Shown here in pieces: positions 34,099 to 44,578 of a stretch of DNA of 64,000 bases (position 1 is the stretch's first letter; every line of letters starts with the position of its first letter). The stretch lies in assembly GCF_040183065.1 (NCBI RefSeq), contig NC_091118.1, positions 204,573,686-204,637,685 of the forward strand, written 5' to 3'. The notes under the pieces were generated by a model, which searched no databases, was not told where the DNA came from, and was given only the letters and a program-made list of their open reading frames with translations. The position numbers and the translations under genes are program-made. The stretch comes from Periplaneta americana. Its lineage: Eukaryota > Arthropoda > Insecta > Blattodea > Blattidae.

Positions 34099-34101
34099 GC
34101 T

Positions 34102-34129
34102 CTGATGATGGTGCGTGAAGCACTGAAAC
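34102..34129 (+). ncRNA. Hammerhead-ribozyme-like core (right arm)
   Basis: Mirror copy of the left-arm motif: CTGATGA, stem GTGC/GCAC, GAAAC, then TGCTGTAAGCCGG. One base after GAAAC differs (T versus A in the left arm). The same reservations apply. Confidence 0.4.
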
Positions 34130-34248
34130 TGCTGTAAGCCGGACAGATATTTCATATTTAACACGAGTAAGTCCACTAGTTCATCAATTAATTATATCCA
34201 AGTGTTAAAAGTGGTGTACGCAAGATTCAAAATGGAGAACAGATTCTC

Positions 34249-35533
34249 GTTGAAGTGTCATGAAGAATATGTGGTTTGCTAATCCAATGATATTACTGGA
34301 TCCTTTGATGTATCCAACTCTGTCATGTGTATGCTCAAAGTGGAATAGAGTACAGATTCAAAAATTGATTCTCTTATTTCTTTGTTTCTTCCTAAACAGT
34401 AGTCTTTTTTATAACATGTATTCTGTTTTCAGCTGTTCAGATGTTCCTACTCAACCGCGATTGTCAATTGAATAGTTTTAAAACGGCGCATGTCAATTTA
34501 TAACGCCCATGTAAAACAAATTGCGATTTTAACTTGCCTCTAACAAGCCAAAGAACAACGTTATTGGCACCCTTTAAAAAATGATGAGTTTAACCATGTA
34601 CTTTCGAAACTACGATAAATATTAAAATGTTAAAAATGATATATCTTCAACATGACGAATAGAATAAATTATACTAAACGTGCTACAAATAGAAAAAGGA
34701 CTTTTAAGAAAGTATTAGCAGCAAGAAAAAGGTATCTGCTGAAATCATAATATAATTTAAACTTTTTATAATATAATTACAAATAACCTGATTAATACAT
34801 TAATCAAATGAAGAATTGTTGAAAACGCAGTTATCAAATCTGAATGAAGGAGAGTAATTTTTTTACATATCCCACAATGGACATGGAATTTGAAGATGAA
34901 GATGTGGAAGTAGAATTACTTCACACTTTATTTAGTCGTTACATTGTACACTACACCGAGAACTAAGAACTATGTAATATTGTGTGGAAACAGCTATATA
35001 GCAATGCTTATGTATTCACACTACAGCGAGACATATGTCGCTACACAGTAAAGTCATCTCTGTATAGATAATTGAAACACGGATTTTATTACGCCATACG
35101 GAAGGCAGTTTAATCAAAGACCTTGAATATAATATACAAAATCTTTGGGTTTGATATCCGCTGATGTTACACAAATTTGAACATCTGACTTTCTATTAAT
35201 TGTTTCATTTCATTCACGTAATTTAGATTTTATAGGTTGCAATTAGGTTAGTTACCTATGGGCGCGGAACCATGTGTCAGCTGTGCCTTATTTCGATCGT
35301 TACTCCGTGCTACAAGAAAACATTTTCACAGATCGACAAACGCATTCTCGCTGTAGTGTGTAACGGGACTGAAGCTGAATCTACACAGTTCAATTTTGTA
35401 TGCGTGTATGCACACAGTCTGGGAAGAATATTGAAATGATCAAGTTTAAAATGTACGTTCGATTAAGATGCATGAAGATTTTGTATCTACATGGTGCACC
35501 GTTTTGAACATCGTCTTCACTGCGTAAATATAT
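34249..35533. other. Unassigned AT-rich stretch
   Basis: A 71-codon forward frame (34260-34475) is unrecognised. Short direct phrases around 35030 and 35340 (CTACA..GAGA / TCTCGCTGTAG) hint at inverted repeats, but I could not define an element. Confidence 0.3.
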
Positions 35534-35874
<341 letters not shown>

Positions 35875-36006
35875 GAATTTAATGTCATACAGCGATTTAC
35901 AGCCATAGACAACGTCAGAGTAGATACATATAATACATGGCTACTACAATATGAATAAAATGTAAGAATAAAAAAATAAATATACAATCACCAGACATTC
36001 ACATAA
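35875..36006. other. Short unique spacer
   Basis: Nothing recognised between the microsatellite and the Helitron 3' end. Confidence 0.3.
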
Positions 36007-37289
36007 CTAGTGGTTTGCGCAGCAAATGCTGCAAACTAAGTTCGTCAGACGTTCAAATAAAAATTTTTAAAATTTATTTTCAATGAAGAATACCAGACTT
36101 TTTTTTTAAGTTATTTGCTTTCGTACTAATGAAACATACTCTCTCTGAATGTTTTTTTATGTCAAATACTTTTTCTTGAACCTATCCACCTTCAGTTTTT
36201 TTAGTTTCAACGAGAAAACGCAAGTAACAATGTCAGGACGATCAGTGGGTTTTTCATGTGGGACTAAAGCAGAAGCAGTAGCTATTTCAGGTCATTGTGG
36301 ATTCTAGGTGAAAGTTAAAAAAAAAAGTCATGTTGGCTATGCTTTCGAACAATAAACATAGCTGCTGCATGTAGAGCTTGAAATATAGAAGTAAAATCAT
36401 TTTTTCCTGCTAAGAAATCTTGTTGAATTGATCGAGAGACTACATAATTTTGTAGGCTTCTTATTTTATTAGTAAGTAATACCTTTTGGTCTCTCCTTAG
36501 GAACTGTAATTTTTTGCCAATACTGAAGAGAATGGCGCATAAATATGTACACCACACCACCATAAGGTATATGAAAAAGACCCAACCCCACTTGATTAAT
36601 AACTATAAAAATATTTGATTTTTAATAACAATATTATTATCTAAAGTACGTTTTGTAGTTTTATATAGAGTTTAATACTATATAGCCGCCACTCAGTAAA
36701 TTATAGAAATGAAGATATAATTTAAGATATTCTCTACATCTACTTACATAACCCCAAAACGTTTCACTTTCATATCATCAATATGGCATTAATATGTATA
36801 ATTAATGAAAAATAGTCACATCATGGCATTAACTATAATAATATTTAATTTGTAGTGGTAATAATGTCATCAAACCAGCTCAAGTTTTCTAGATTTTAAT
36901 ATCCAATACACAGCTGTACTCAGAAAATTACACACCTCAGAATCAGACCTGTAAATTATTTTCAGTAAGTCTTGAAGTTTTTAATAACCAATTGAACTTG
37001 AGCTCTAAATATGCCAGCAAAGCTGCAGGTCATGGCCTTCGTGTAATAGCCTATTGTTTATTATAGTGTGTGTTTTGTTTTATATTGAAATGTAATTAAT
37101 TAATTCTCAAAACTGACAAAAGATGGATTTTGGAAAATAGGAAAATTACGTAGGAAAATTAACGCTTCACTGAAAGTTACTATTTTTCTGAAAAACTTTG
37201 GGTTCCAAGCTTCAAAATGAGGGTCATTTATTAAAATCCGTTCAGCCGTTTTCCTGTAATTTCCATTACCAGTTCAAATTATATATAGA
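36007..37289 (-). mobile_element. Helitron with Rep-protein remnant (copy H4), 5' end abutting copy H5
   Basis: Minus strand: it begins TCTATATATAATTTGAACTG at 37289 and ends GCAGCATTTGCTGC, GCAAACC, ACTAG at 36007, followed by T. Antisense frame 36315-36563 reads LQFLRRDQKVLLTNKIRSLQ then DFTSIFQALHAAAMFIVRKH. In broken frames downstream: TASALVPHEKPTDRPDIVTC and VFSLKLKKLKVDRFKKKYL, the Helitron replicase segment RPDiV..VF.lKLk. This copy preserves that segment best. No helicase. Confidence 0.9.
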
Positions 37290-38529
37290 CTAGTGGCTTG
37301 TGCAGCAAATGCTGCTGCAAACTAAGTACGTTAGACGTTCAAATAAAAATTTTTCAGATTTATTTTCAATGAATACTTGTCTTTTTAATAGTTATTTGCT
37401 TCCATAATAATGAAACCTACTCCCTCTGAATGGATTTTTAGGCCAAATACTTTCTCTTGAACCTATCCAACTTCAGTTTTTGAGTTTCAACGCGAAAACG
37501 CAAGTATCAATGTCAGGACGATAGCAGTAGCTATTTCAGGTCATTGTGGATTGTAGGCAAAAGTTAAAAAAATGTCAGGTTTGCTAAGCTTTCGAACAAT
37601 AGCATTTTCATATAGCTGCTGCATGTAGAACTTGAAATGTAGAGCGTAAAATTATTTTATCCTACTAAGAGATCTTGCTGAAATGATCTGGAGACTACAA
37701 AATTTTCTAGGCCTCTTATTTTATCAGTAAGTAATACCTTTTTATCTTTCCTTAGGAATTGTAATTTTTGCGCTCTCTCGAGCCAATACTGAAGAGAATG
37801 ACGCATATCAATATCTACACTACACCGCCATTAAGTATATGAAAAAGACCCAACCCCACTGGGTTAATAAGTAAAAAAATATTTGATTTTTAATAATATT
37901 ATTATCTTACTTATGTTTTGTAGTTTTATATATAGCAGTCACTCAGTAAATTATAGAAATGAAGATCAAAATTAAGATATTCTCTACATTTACTTACATA
38001 ACCCCAAAACGTTTCACTTTCATGTCATCAATACAGCATCAATATTATGTACAATTAATGAAGAGTAGACGCATCATGATACTAACTATAATAATATTTA
38101 ATTTCTAATGGTAATAATGTCATCAAACCACCTCATGATTCGTAGATTTGAATATCCAATACACAGCTGTACTCAGAAAATTATACACTGCAGAATCAGT
38201 TTTTAATAACAAATTGAATTGAGCTCTAAATATGTCGGCAATCCTGCAGGTCATGGCCTTCGTGTAATAGCCTATTGTTTATTGTAGTGTGTGTTTTGTT
38301 CTGAAATTCAATCAAGTCGGCCGTGATTCTATAAAATTAGTTCTCAAAACTGACAACAGATGGATTTTGGAAAATAGGAAAATTATGTAGGAAAATTGAC
38401 ATTTCACTGAAAACTACTACTTTTCCGAAAAACTTTGGATACCAGGCATGAAAATGAGGGGTCGCTCATTAAAATCCGTTAAGCCGTTTTCCCGTAATTT
38501 CCATTACCAGTTCAAATTATATATATAGA
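37290..38529 (-). mobile_element. Helitron with Rep-protein remnant (copy H5), 3' end abutting copy H4
   Basis: Minus strand: it begins about TCTATATATATAATTTGAAC at 38529 and ends with the hairpin GCAGCATTTGCTGC, ACAAGCCA and CTAG at 37293-37290. The next base (37289) is the first base of copy H4, so the two are joined with nothing between. The Rep-segment remnant is at about 37440-37790. It differs from H4 by many substitutions and closely resembles H3, so it is not a simple local duplication of H4. Confidence 0.9.
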
Positions 38530-39374
38530 TAGATATTAGCAAGCAATCCTGCATTCATTGCTTGAATGCGTAAAGTTGAAAGAACAGTTTAACCGTATAG
38601 TTGCATCTTAATGGATTGATGCTCATCAATTTACGGGGAAACAGTCGGCGACATCGACTAAACAAAAGAACGACCATGCGATAAATTGATAGCGATAAAT
38701 CTAGCTGCAAAAATTATCGCGATGTTTGACTGTGATTGATTGGAATTCAAAATTTCATTACACTTCATTGATCGAAAATGGAATGACGTCATATAAACGA
38801 AATAGTCACTTTAATTCGAGTATAGAAGCTTTCTCGTAATCATTGTGATTTCCTTAAATCGTCTGCCATTTTTTTAATGCACAAAGTACAAGCGGATTGT
38901 TTTTCTTCTCAAGTTTTGTAAGGAAAGTTTTGCCCGTATACGTATGGCTCTCATGACAATGGGAGTCTCATAAAATAACCACGAAGAGCTCACTCTTGAA
39001 GATTTGATAGCGATTTATGGCTCCCTCAGAACGTCAGAGTCGATTTTCCGCCAGTGTGACAGGGAATATTCCTCAATAAAATGAAGTCCGCTCTGTTTGC
39101 ATAGTGAAATCGTAAAGTACGGCGTGATGTGACGCATAACAGCTGCGGAGTTGCCAGCCCAGATCACTGCAAACGCCCTGCATTCGGTTCGCTTTATTTC
39201 TGTGCTTAAGTGTGTGGTGAATATGATTCAGATGTCATCGTGTTAATTCAATCCCTGCATCATGTTGTGGATGATAAGTTAATTCTGTTCTTATTCTATT
39301 TTCTTCAACTAGTTTTATCCGAAAGAGAAATATAGCCAAATTATAGTACATTATGCAACGAGTCTATAATGATA
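38530..39374. other. Unassigned stretch
   Basis: Some CG-containing motifs (GCGATAAAT, TTATCGCGATG) recur near 38690, but no frame or element is recognised. Confidence 0.3.
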
Positions 39375-39453
39375 GTAATTAAGACGCGAGCATGTTCGTT
39401 TATGAAACGAGCGCAAGCGAGTTTCATAATTTTCATACGAGCGTCTTAATTAC
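39375..39453. repeat. 79-bp nested palindrome
   Basis: Outer arms GTAATTAAGACGC / GCGTCTTAATTAC (39375-39387, 39441-39453) are perfect. Inner arms TTATGAAAC / GTTTCATAA (39400-39408, 39421-39429) are perfect, with GAGCGCAAGCGA at the centre. It could be a minimal fold-back element or a cruciform-prone site. Confidence 0.8.
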
Positions 39454-39456
39454 CAT

Positions 39457-39587
39457 TGTATGTATGTATGTATGTATATATGTATGTATGTATGTATTTA
39501 TTCACACTGCAAATGGGTATATACCCGGTGGCAGTGGTAACTAATTACACTCAATAATGACAATTAATAATAAACACAACTAATGAA

Positions 39588-39629
<42 letters not shown>

Positions 39630-40230
39630 TAATAATAATAATAATAATAATGAGCATCCTAAATTAAATGAAGCATGGTCTCTTAAAATAACATTTAAAG
39701 TAAATCTAATTTGCATCTTAACCCTAAGCTCGAACAAAGACCCACGAGTCTGACAGGTTCATATCTGCACAAGTACCTTTCGGCACTACACTTATTTCGC
39801 TGCCAACTCACTCACTGCACTGATTCTACCTGATTTCACTAACACTTCTAACCATTTCACTGTTCGAATACTTTGCACAGCCACTTCACTGACACCAACA
39901 CACTTCACTTACACAATAGACTTCACTTACACTACACACTTCACTGACACAACACACTTCCTCACTGATAGAACACTTCAAATAACAAGATATCAATTAC
40001 ACCCTTTAACTAGTGTGTATAATATACTACCATCTATTAGCAAAGTCCTTAAGCCTATTTTTAAATACATTTTTGGTTATTAGTAAAGTCTTTAGTTAAG
40101 TCTGCAAGTAAAGCATTCCAGTGCTTGATAGTACGATTGAGAAAAGGATACTTTCCAGTGTCCGTCCTCTGTCTTCTTTCCCTCAATTTATATGAGTGGT
40201 CGTATAGGCAAGTTTCATACGACTTTTTAT
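39457..40230 (-). pseudogene. CR1/L2-like LINE 3' end with (CATA)n tail
   Basis: Antisense near 40205-40080 reads YDHSYKLRERRQRTDTGKYP then FLNRTIKHWNALLADL. This is the C-terminal signature R..kTd.GK..F.NRti..WN.LPa of CR1/L2-like LINE proteins. The following about 550 bp is 3' untranslated sequence with repeated CAGTGAA phrases and an internal (AAT)n block (39596-39652). It ends GCAGTGTGAATAAATACATA and (CATA)n at 39457-39500. A related 3' end, in the other orientation, is at 57.9-58.8 kb. The polymerase core is absent. Confidence 0.7.
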
Positions 40231-41099
40231 GCTCGACCATATTTCTAGCTTGAAATTATTCAGAAGTATTCATTTTATTCGCATCTGACAGAAGATCGGA
40301 AGTGACCTTGTGCATAGTCGTTAATTGTGAGATGTGCGCAGACGCGAAAGTATTGATTTTTTTTCCGAGGAACAATAATGTCATTGACCTTGATATAATT
40401 TAGAGAATAACATGAACTAATTTTGATATAACCTGGAAATTGATTTAGGATTGAAAAACGAGATAACAAATTGAATTTATTTGAATATTATTTACAATTA
40501 ACACTAATAATTATAGTAACAGAACATAACCTTCTGCGACAGTATTGGATTTCCAGCCTGGGTGACGTTTTGCTAGTTGTCTTTCGATTGCATATCCGAG
40601 AATAATCGAAAACCTGAACTTTAATGAATAGGTGTACTTTAATGAGGTCCATTAAAGGACTGCCACCAGGTGTATAATTACTACATTTCGGCATGGTCGA
40701 GCATAAAATAATTTATAACGCACTTCCGTAAGATTCTTTTATTAGGCCTACATATAAAAGTTGCAAAAAAGTAATGGGATTTTTAAACCACATTTATTGT
40801 CTGAATACGTAGGCCTATTCTGTTTTTCGGAGGGTTATTATTTTATTCATCATCATCATCGTCGTCGTCGTTTTTAGACCAGGCATGAGCACTAATGTTC
40901 CCTGGCGGGAACTGTATACGTCACTCCATTTTCTCCCTCCACATATGTCTGCGTGTACATACAGTGAGCAAAGGTTGATCTCGGTACCATAGCGTTCTAA
41001 TCAGGGGTGTGTAAAGTGGTGGAATTTGTGCTAATATGCCAATACATTGTTAAATAACAGTGCGAATAAAGTAGGCCTAAAACTGTGCGATTTAATAAA
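40231..41099. other. Unassigned stretch, possibly the left part of the pogo/Tigger relic
   Basis: It includes (CAT)n(CGT)n at about 40852-40870 and two short antisense frames without motifs. The left end of the pogo/Tigger element was not found. Confidence 0.3.
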
Positions 41100-41642
41100 A
41101 GAAAGCCTAGATGACCAGTTCTACCATGGAAGAGTTGCTTCATAACGTCAAGGTCGTAAAGTCATCTGTTTTTAGACAATGCTACCTGCCATCCAAGGAT
41201 TGATTTGTCTAACGTGAAGTTAACGTATTTGCCATCAAACACAACTTCAGTTACACAACCCGTGAATCAGGGCGCAATTTACACCCTGAATTGATGCAGG
41301 ATGCGAAGGAAATCCTACAACGTTCCCTTCAAAAAAAAAGTCGCGGCAATGCACTTTAAAAGAAATGTGGGGTCAAGAAACTAGGGCGCGGAGAGAGGGA
41401 GAGAGGAAGGTTGCAATTGCGTAAGATAATAATTATGAAAATAAAATTCACTTTTCATGTATTGCAGTAACATTCATTTCAAAATATTTCTTCATTGTGT
41501 TCTTCCTACAGTGACCATATTGCAGTAATAGTCCTATATTTTTAGTTTTACTAAACCTCAACCTTTTGTAAAACGAAAACCTGTGAAAACGGAAAAGAAA
41601 AATTCTGAAACGATCGCTTTTCGTTTTAGGGAGGTTTTACTG
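41100..41642 (+). mobile_element. pogo/Tigger-like DNA transposon relic, right part
   Basis: The right terminus is TCGTTTTAGGGAGGTTTTAC then TG at 41642, followed by TA. Its complement CAGTAAAACCTCCCTAAAAC is of Tigger type. The transposase remnant at 41175-41290 supports the class. The left inverted repeat was not located, so total length is unknown. Confidence 0.7.
41175..41290 (+). pseudogene. pogo/Tigger transposase DDE-core fragment
   Basis: Reads DNATCHPRIDLSNVKLTYLP then SNTTSVTQPVNQGAIYTL. In pogo/Tigger transposases (DDE_1 domain) this is the segment with the second catalytic Asp (DNa..HP) and, about 30 residues later, the third in QP.DQG. Here the third is QPVNQG: the Asp has become Asn, which would abolish catalysis. 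The frame is open for only about 39 codons; flanking frames are shifted. Confidence 0.8.
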
Positions 41643-41892
41643 TAATATCAGACGGCACTTCGATCTCGAATATAAGAAGGATTTTGGCGAACATAAACTT
41701 ACATTAGTTGGATAAAAAGTAATGGCAACACTGCTGCCACGTGACGATGGTGCGTTCGAGAGTTTCCAGCTGTATGGACATGAACAAGGACTGTTAGATG
41801 AGTTAGTGCAGCCAGCGGGACAGTACTCTGTCAAGCTACTGCAGTGTGTAGAACGTTGACTTTCATAGGGATAGTGCGAGCGCCCTAAGACC

Positions 41893-42177
41893 ATGTTTAC
41901 AAAACTAGAGCAACGTTCCTGGATTAAAATTGAAGTGGCACGAGGTCGTAGTGCACAAGAATGTTTTCAGGGACTGCGTGAAGCATATGCCGATGCAGCG
42001 TTGCCATATCGCACAGTGGCATGATGGGTTAAAGCGTTCCGGGAAGGCAGGGATGCCGTTCAGGACAACCTCCTTACAGGACGACCCCGCGTGGAGGACA
42101 ACACAGTTCAACTCCTTGCTTCCCTGTTGGATGCTGATCGCCGATGGCCTGCGCGTGAGTTAGCAGCGGAAGTCTGA
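41893..42177 (+). pseudogene. mariner transposase, N-terminal half
   Basis: ATG at 41893 starts MFTKLEQRSWIKIEVARGRS and continues through CFQGLREAYADAALPYRTVA, an in-frame TGA (42022-42024), WVKAFREGRDAVQDN, TGRPRVEDNTVQLLASLLD and RWPARELAAEV, to another TGA at 42175. These are the two helix-turn-helix domains and the GRPR linker of a mariner transposase, which bind the inverted repeats. The second TGA lies in the 5-bp target duplication of the nested insertion. Both stops make it non-functional. Confidence 0.9.
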
Positions 42178-42179
42178 GT

Positions 42180-43349
42180 TCCTTTTCATTCATTCATTTA
42201 TTTTATTCCATAGATCTTACATGAGCAATGAAGCTTTAAGATGTGGAACATGTCAACATTTTACAATATTACAATTACAATTTTTACAAATTTTTATAGT
42301 TTTACAATTTAGTAATTTTCTACAATTTTTACAATTTTGTACAATTTTTTTACATTTTTTTTACATTTTTTTTTTTACATTTTGGCGAGATGTAGTGAGA
42401 TGAGATGAGGTCCGAGGATTCGCCAAAATATTACCCGGCATTTGCCTTTTCGGTGGGGGAAACCTCGGAAAACCCAACCAGGTAATCAAATCAAAGGGGG
42501 TAATCAAATCAAAGGGGTTGATGCCAAGGACTCGCCATAGACCATCCGGCTTCAGTCCCACGGCTGGGGAAAACCTCCGAAGAAACCAAAGTCCAAAGGG
42601 GGATCCAACCCAAGCCCGAACGCAGCTCCGGATCAGCGGCCCGGCGAGTCTGCCGACTGAGCTACATCGATGGCTCTACTAAAAGTATACAATACATAGC
42701 CAATCAGATTATTAAATTTACAAACGCAAACGTTCATTCATAAGTTGAGCTATATTATAATACAAAACAATTTAATTAAATTTAAGGCATAAACAATTCA
42801 ACCAGTTGTGATATACAGAAATTGATAATACATATCATGCAAACTACTTCAAATTACAAACACAAACAATATCAGTAGAGCTATATAGATTACTATTCAA
42901 TTTAAAGCATATACAATTCATCGGCCAAAACTATACAAATATATAAAATACAAAGTAGCATACTTTCATTAAGCTATACAAATTTGTGCAATTAATATCA
43001 AGTAGATTAATTCAATTTATAATCATAAACAATTCATCAGTTGAGCTATACATATTGCCATTCAATTTACAGTAGGTCTATATACAATTCATCAGTAGAG
43101 CTACACAGACTAGAAATCATTTTAAGAACATATACAATTCATCAGCCAAACTATACAAACATATACAATCAAATTAGTTCAATTTACAAACTTATTTTCG
43201 TTAAGCTATACAATTCATATGAAGTAGATTAATTCAATTTATAAGCTTAAACAATTCATCAGTTGACCTATACAGTATACTATTCAATTTACAGTACATA
43301 CAATTCATCAGTTATGCTAAACAAAAAATACAATACATAGTAAACAGAT
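42180..43349 (-). mobile_element. Unclassified retroelement nested in the mariner, 5-bp target duplication
   Basis: It is flanked by TGAGT (42175-42179 and 43350-43354). On the minus strand its right end reads CTCATGTAAGATCTATGGAA then TAAAATAAATGAATGAATG, a simple-repeat tail of retroelement type. The other half (42680-43345) is AT-rich and made of degenerate repeats around TACAATTCATCAGTTGAGCT, spaced some 60-70 bp. No coding sequence. A SINE (42376-42678) is embedded in it. Confidence 0.65.
42376..42678 (-). mobile_element. tRNA-derived SINE, family S2
   Basis: The minus-strand head has box A TGTAGCTCAGTCGGCAGA and a diverged box B (GGGTTGGATCC), with GCTGATCCGGAGCTGCGTTC between. The body runs through GGAGGTTTTCCCCAGCCG and GAAACCTCGG to about 42376. 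A relative with the same GCTGATCCGGAG signature is at 56701-56936. The SINE sits inside the retroelement, which sits inside the mariner: three layers. Confidence 0.75.
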
Positions 43350-43354
43350 TGAGT

Positions 43355-43932
43355 ATGTCACAAAACTGTGCTCCACATTCTGCAAGACATTCTGGGTTAC
43401 CGAGGTTTAACAATGGCACCGCTATTCAGTCGCACAGGCCTTGTTTGGTCCGGTACCAAAGGAAAGATGAAGACTTTCTTGGACGAATCGTCGCTATGGA
43501 CGAAACCTGGGCTCGCTCATACGAAGCAACCAAACTTGAAACGTCAATCAAATGAATGGAAGCATCCAGGTTCTTCTCGTCCGAAGAAAGTGCGCCCTAC
43601 ACAAAGTGCTATGAAGGAGATGTTCATTGTGGTTTATGACATTGATGGAGTAATACTGCACCACGCTGTACCTCCAAGGCAGACGGAAAACGCGGACTAC
43701 TGGAACATCCACCGTACTCGCCCGATATGATCCATGCGATTACGATGTTTTCACCAAAGTGAAAGAACCACTGCGAGGGACCCGGTACAATATCAGAGAT
43801 GAACTTATCCGTGCTTTAGAGCGGTCAATACGGAACATCAACAAAGATGGACGCGCTGATGGTGTACGACGCCTTCCAAACATTTGGCAAAAGGTAATAA
43901 ATAAGGGGGGCGACTATATAGAAGGTACATAA
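43355..43932 (+). pseudogene. mariner transposase, catalytic half with internal deletion
   Basis: Resumes at CHKTVLHILQDILGYR and, over shifting frames, reads DEDFLGRIVAMDETWARSYE (first catalytic Asp in MDETW), LKRQSNEWKHPGS and MFIVVYDIDGVILHHAVPP, then NADYW. It then jumps to HPPYSPD-like sequence, CDYDVFTKVKEPLRGTRYN (third Asp), RRLPNIWQKVINKGGDYIE and a stop at 43932. About 70-80 residues carrying the second catalytic Asp (HDNAR region) are deleted. The family has a DD34D triad, so the enzyme is dead. Confidence 0.9.
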
Positions 43933-44004
43933 AACGTTGTACCCCTGTGAATAAAGCCATGTTAGAAATATCGAACTGTTGCCATTACTTTTTATCCAGC
44001 CTTA

Positions 44005-44578
44005 GTATATAAAAGAATTTAAACAGGATTGTTAAAAATGGTTTATATTAATAAAATAATTGTTACATACGATGAAGCAATGTGTTATTTGAATGCAATT
44101 TGTTGTGCAGGTTGAAATAGTGACAAAGTTTGCAACAATCTACAATAATAATTTAATGAAAAAATGCAGTTCGATCAATTTATCGCATTTCAAACACTTA
44201 GGCGAGCCCTAGAGAAGAATACCTTTTTTCAAATTCGAGGTAAACCGGCAAGGAATTGCATGAATTATTACCTAATGAGAAGCCTCCTAACTTACGTAAT
44301 TTCGCAGCTAAGATGCTGGGAATCTTTGGATCCACTTATGCCTGCAATTTTTTTTAATGAACCTGACAAAAAATATTGCACGTACAAAACAACTCTAAAA
44401 CGAATTAATAAAAAACTCCTTCTGTAACTAAAGTTAATGAATGAACCAACGCAGACAATCCTGCTAAAAATATTCCACATAAAGAACAGTCTATCATTAT
44501 CGTAACTGCTTTACGTTTATGTAATGATAGTATTCATTCCTAATATAGATAGATTCGTCCTGACCAAACAGCATAAGC
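44005..44578. other. Unassigned stretch with an 87-codon frame
   Basis: The forward frame 44164-44427 is basic and unrecognised, with a 62-codon antisense overlap. No neighbouring exon or promoter evidence, so I leave it uncalled. Confidence 0.3.

Larger units (their letters stand above)
33302..34248. mobile_element. Penelope-like element fold-back: two inverted 3' ends
   Basis: Two arms of about 375 bp (33318-33697 and 33817-34192) are near-perfect reverse complements, separated by about 119 bp. Each arm is the 3' part of a Penelope-like element: C-terminal GIY-YIG endonuclease coding followed by the terminal segment through GTAAGCCGGACAGATATTTC. The whole is flanked by the 12-bp direct repeat GAACAGATTCTC (33302-33313 and 34237-34248), which I read as a target duplication. 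The structure therefore inserted as one palindromic unit, or formed during insertion. Confidence 0.85.
41704..44004 (+). mobile_element. mariner element split by a nested retroelement
   Basis: The left end (TAGTTGGATAAAAAGTAATG, then GCAACA) and right end (complement AAGGCTGGATAAAAAGTAAT, then GGCAACA) form inverted repeats of about 27 bp. Between them is a broken mariner transposase gene in two halves, separated by a 1170-bp insertion (42180-43349). Without the insertion the element would be about 1.13 kb, shorter than the usual 1.3 kb because of an internal deletion in the second half. Confidence 0.9.

Noticed and set aside
34850-35400. DNA transposon suggested by GCGAGACATATGTCGC and TCTCGCTGTAGTG phrases
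   Set aside because: No consistent inverted repeats or target duplication could be paired.
40880-41642. hAT element starting CAGGCATGAGC at 40880
   Set aside because: No matching right end or 8-bp duplication was found. The right terminus at 41642 is of Tigger type with a TA target.
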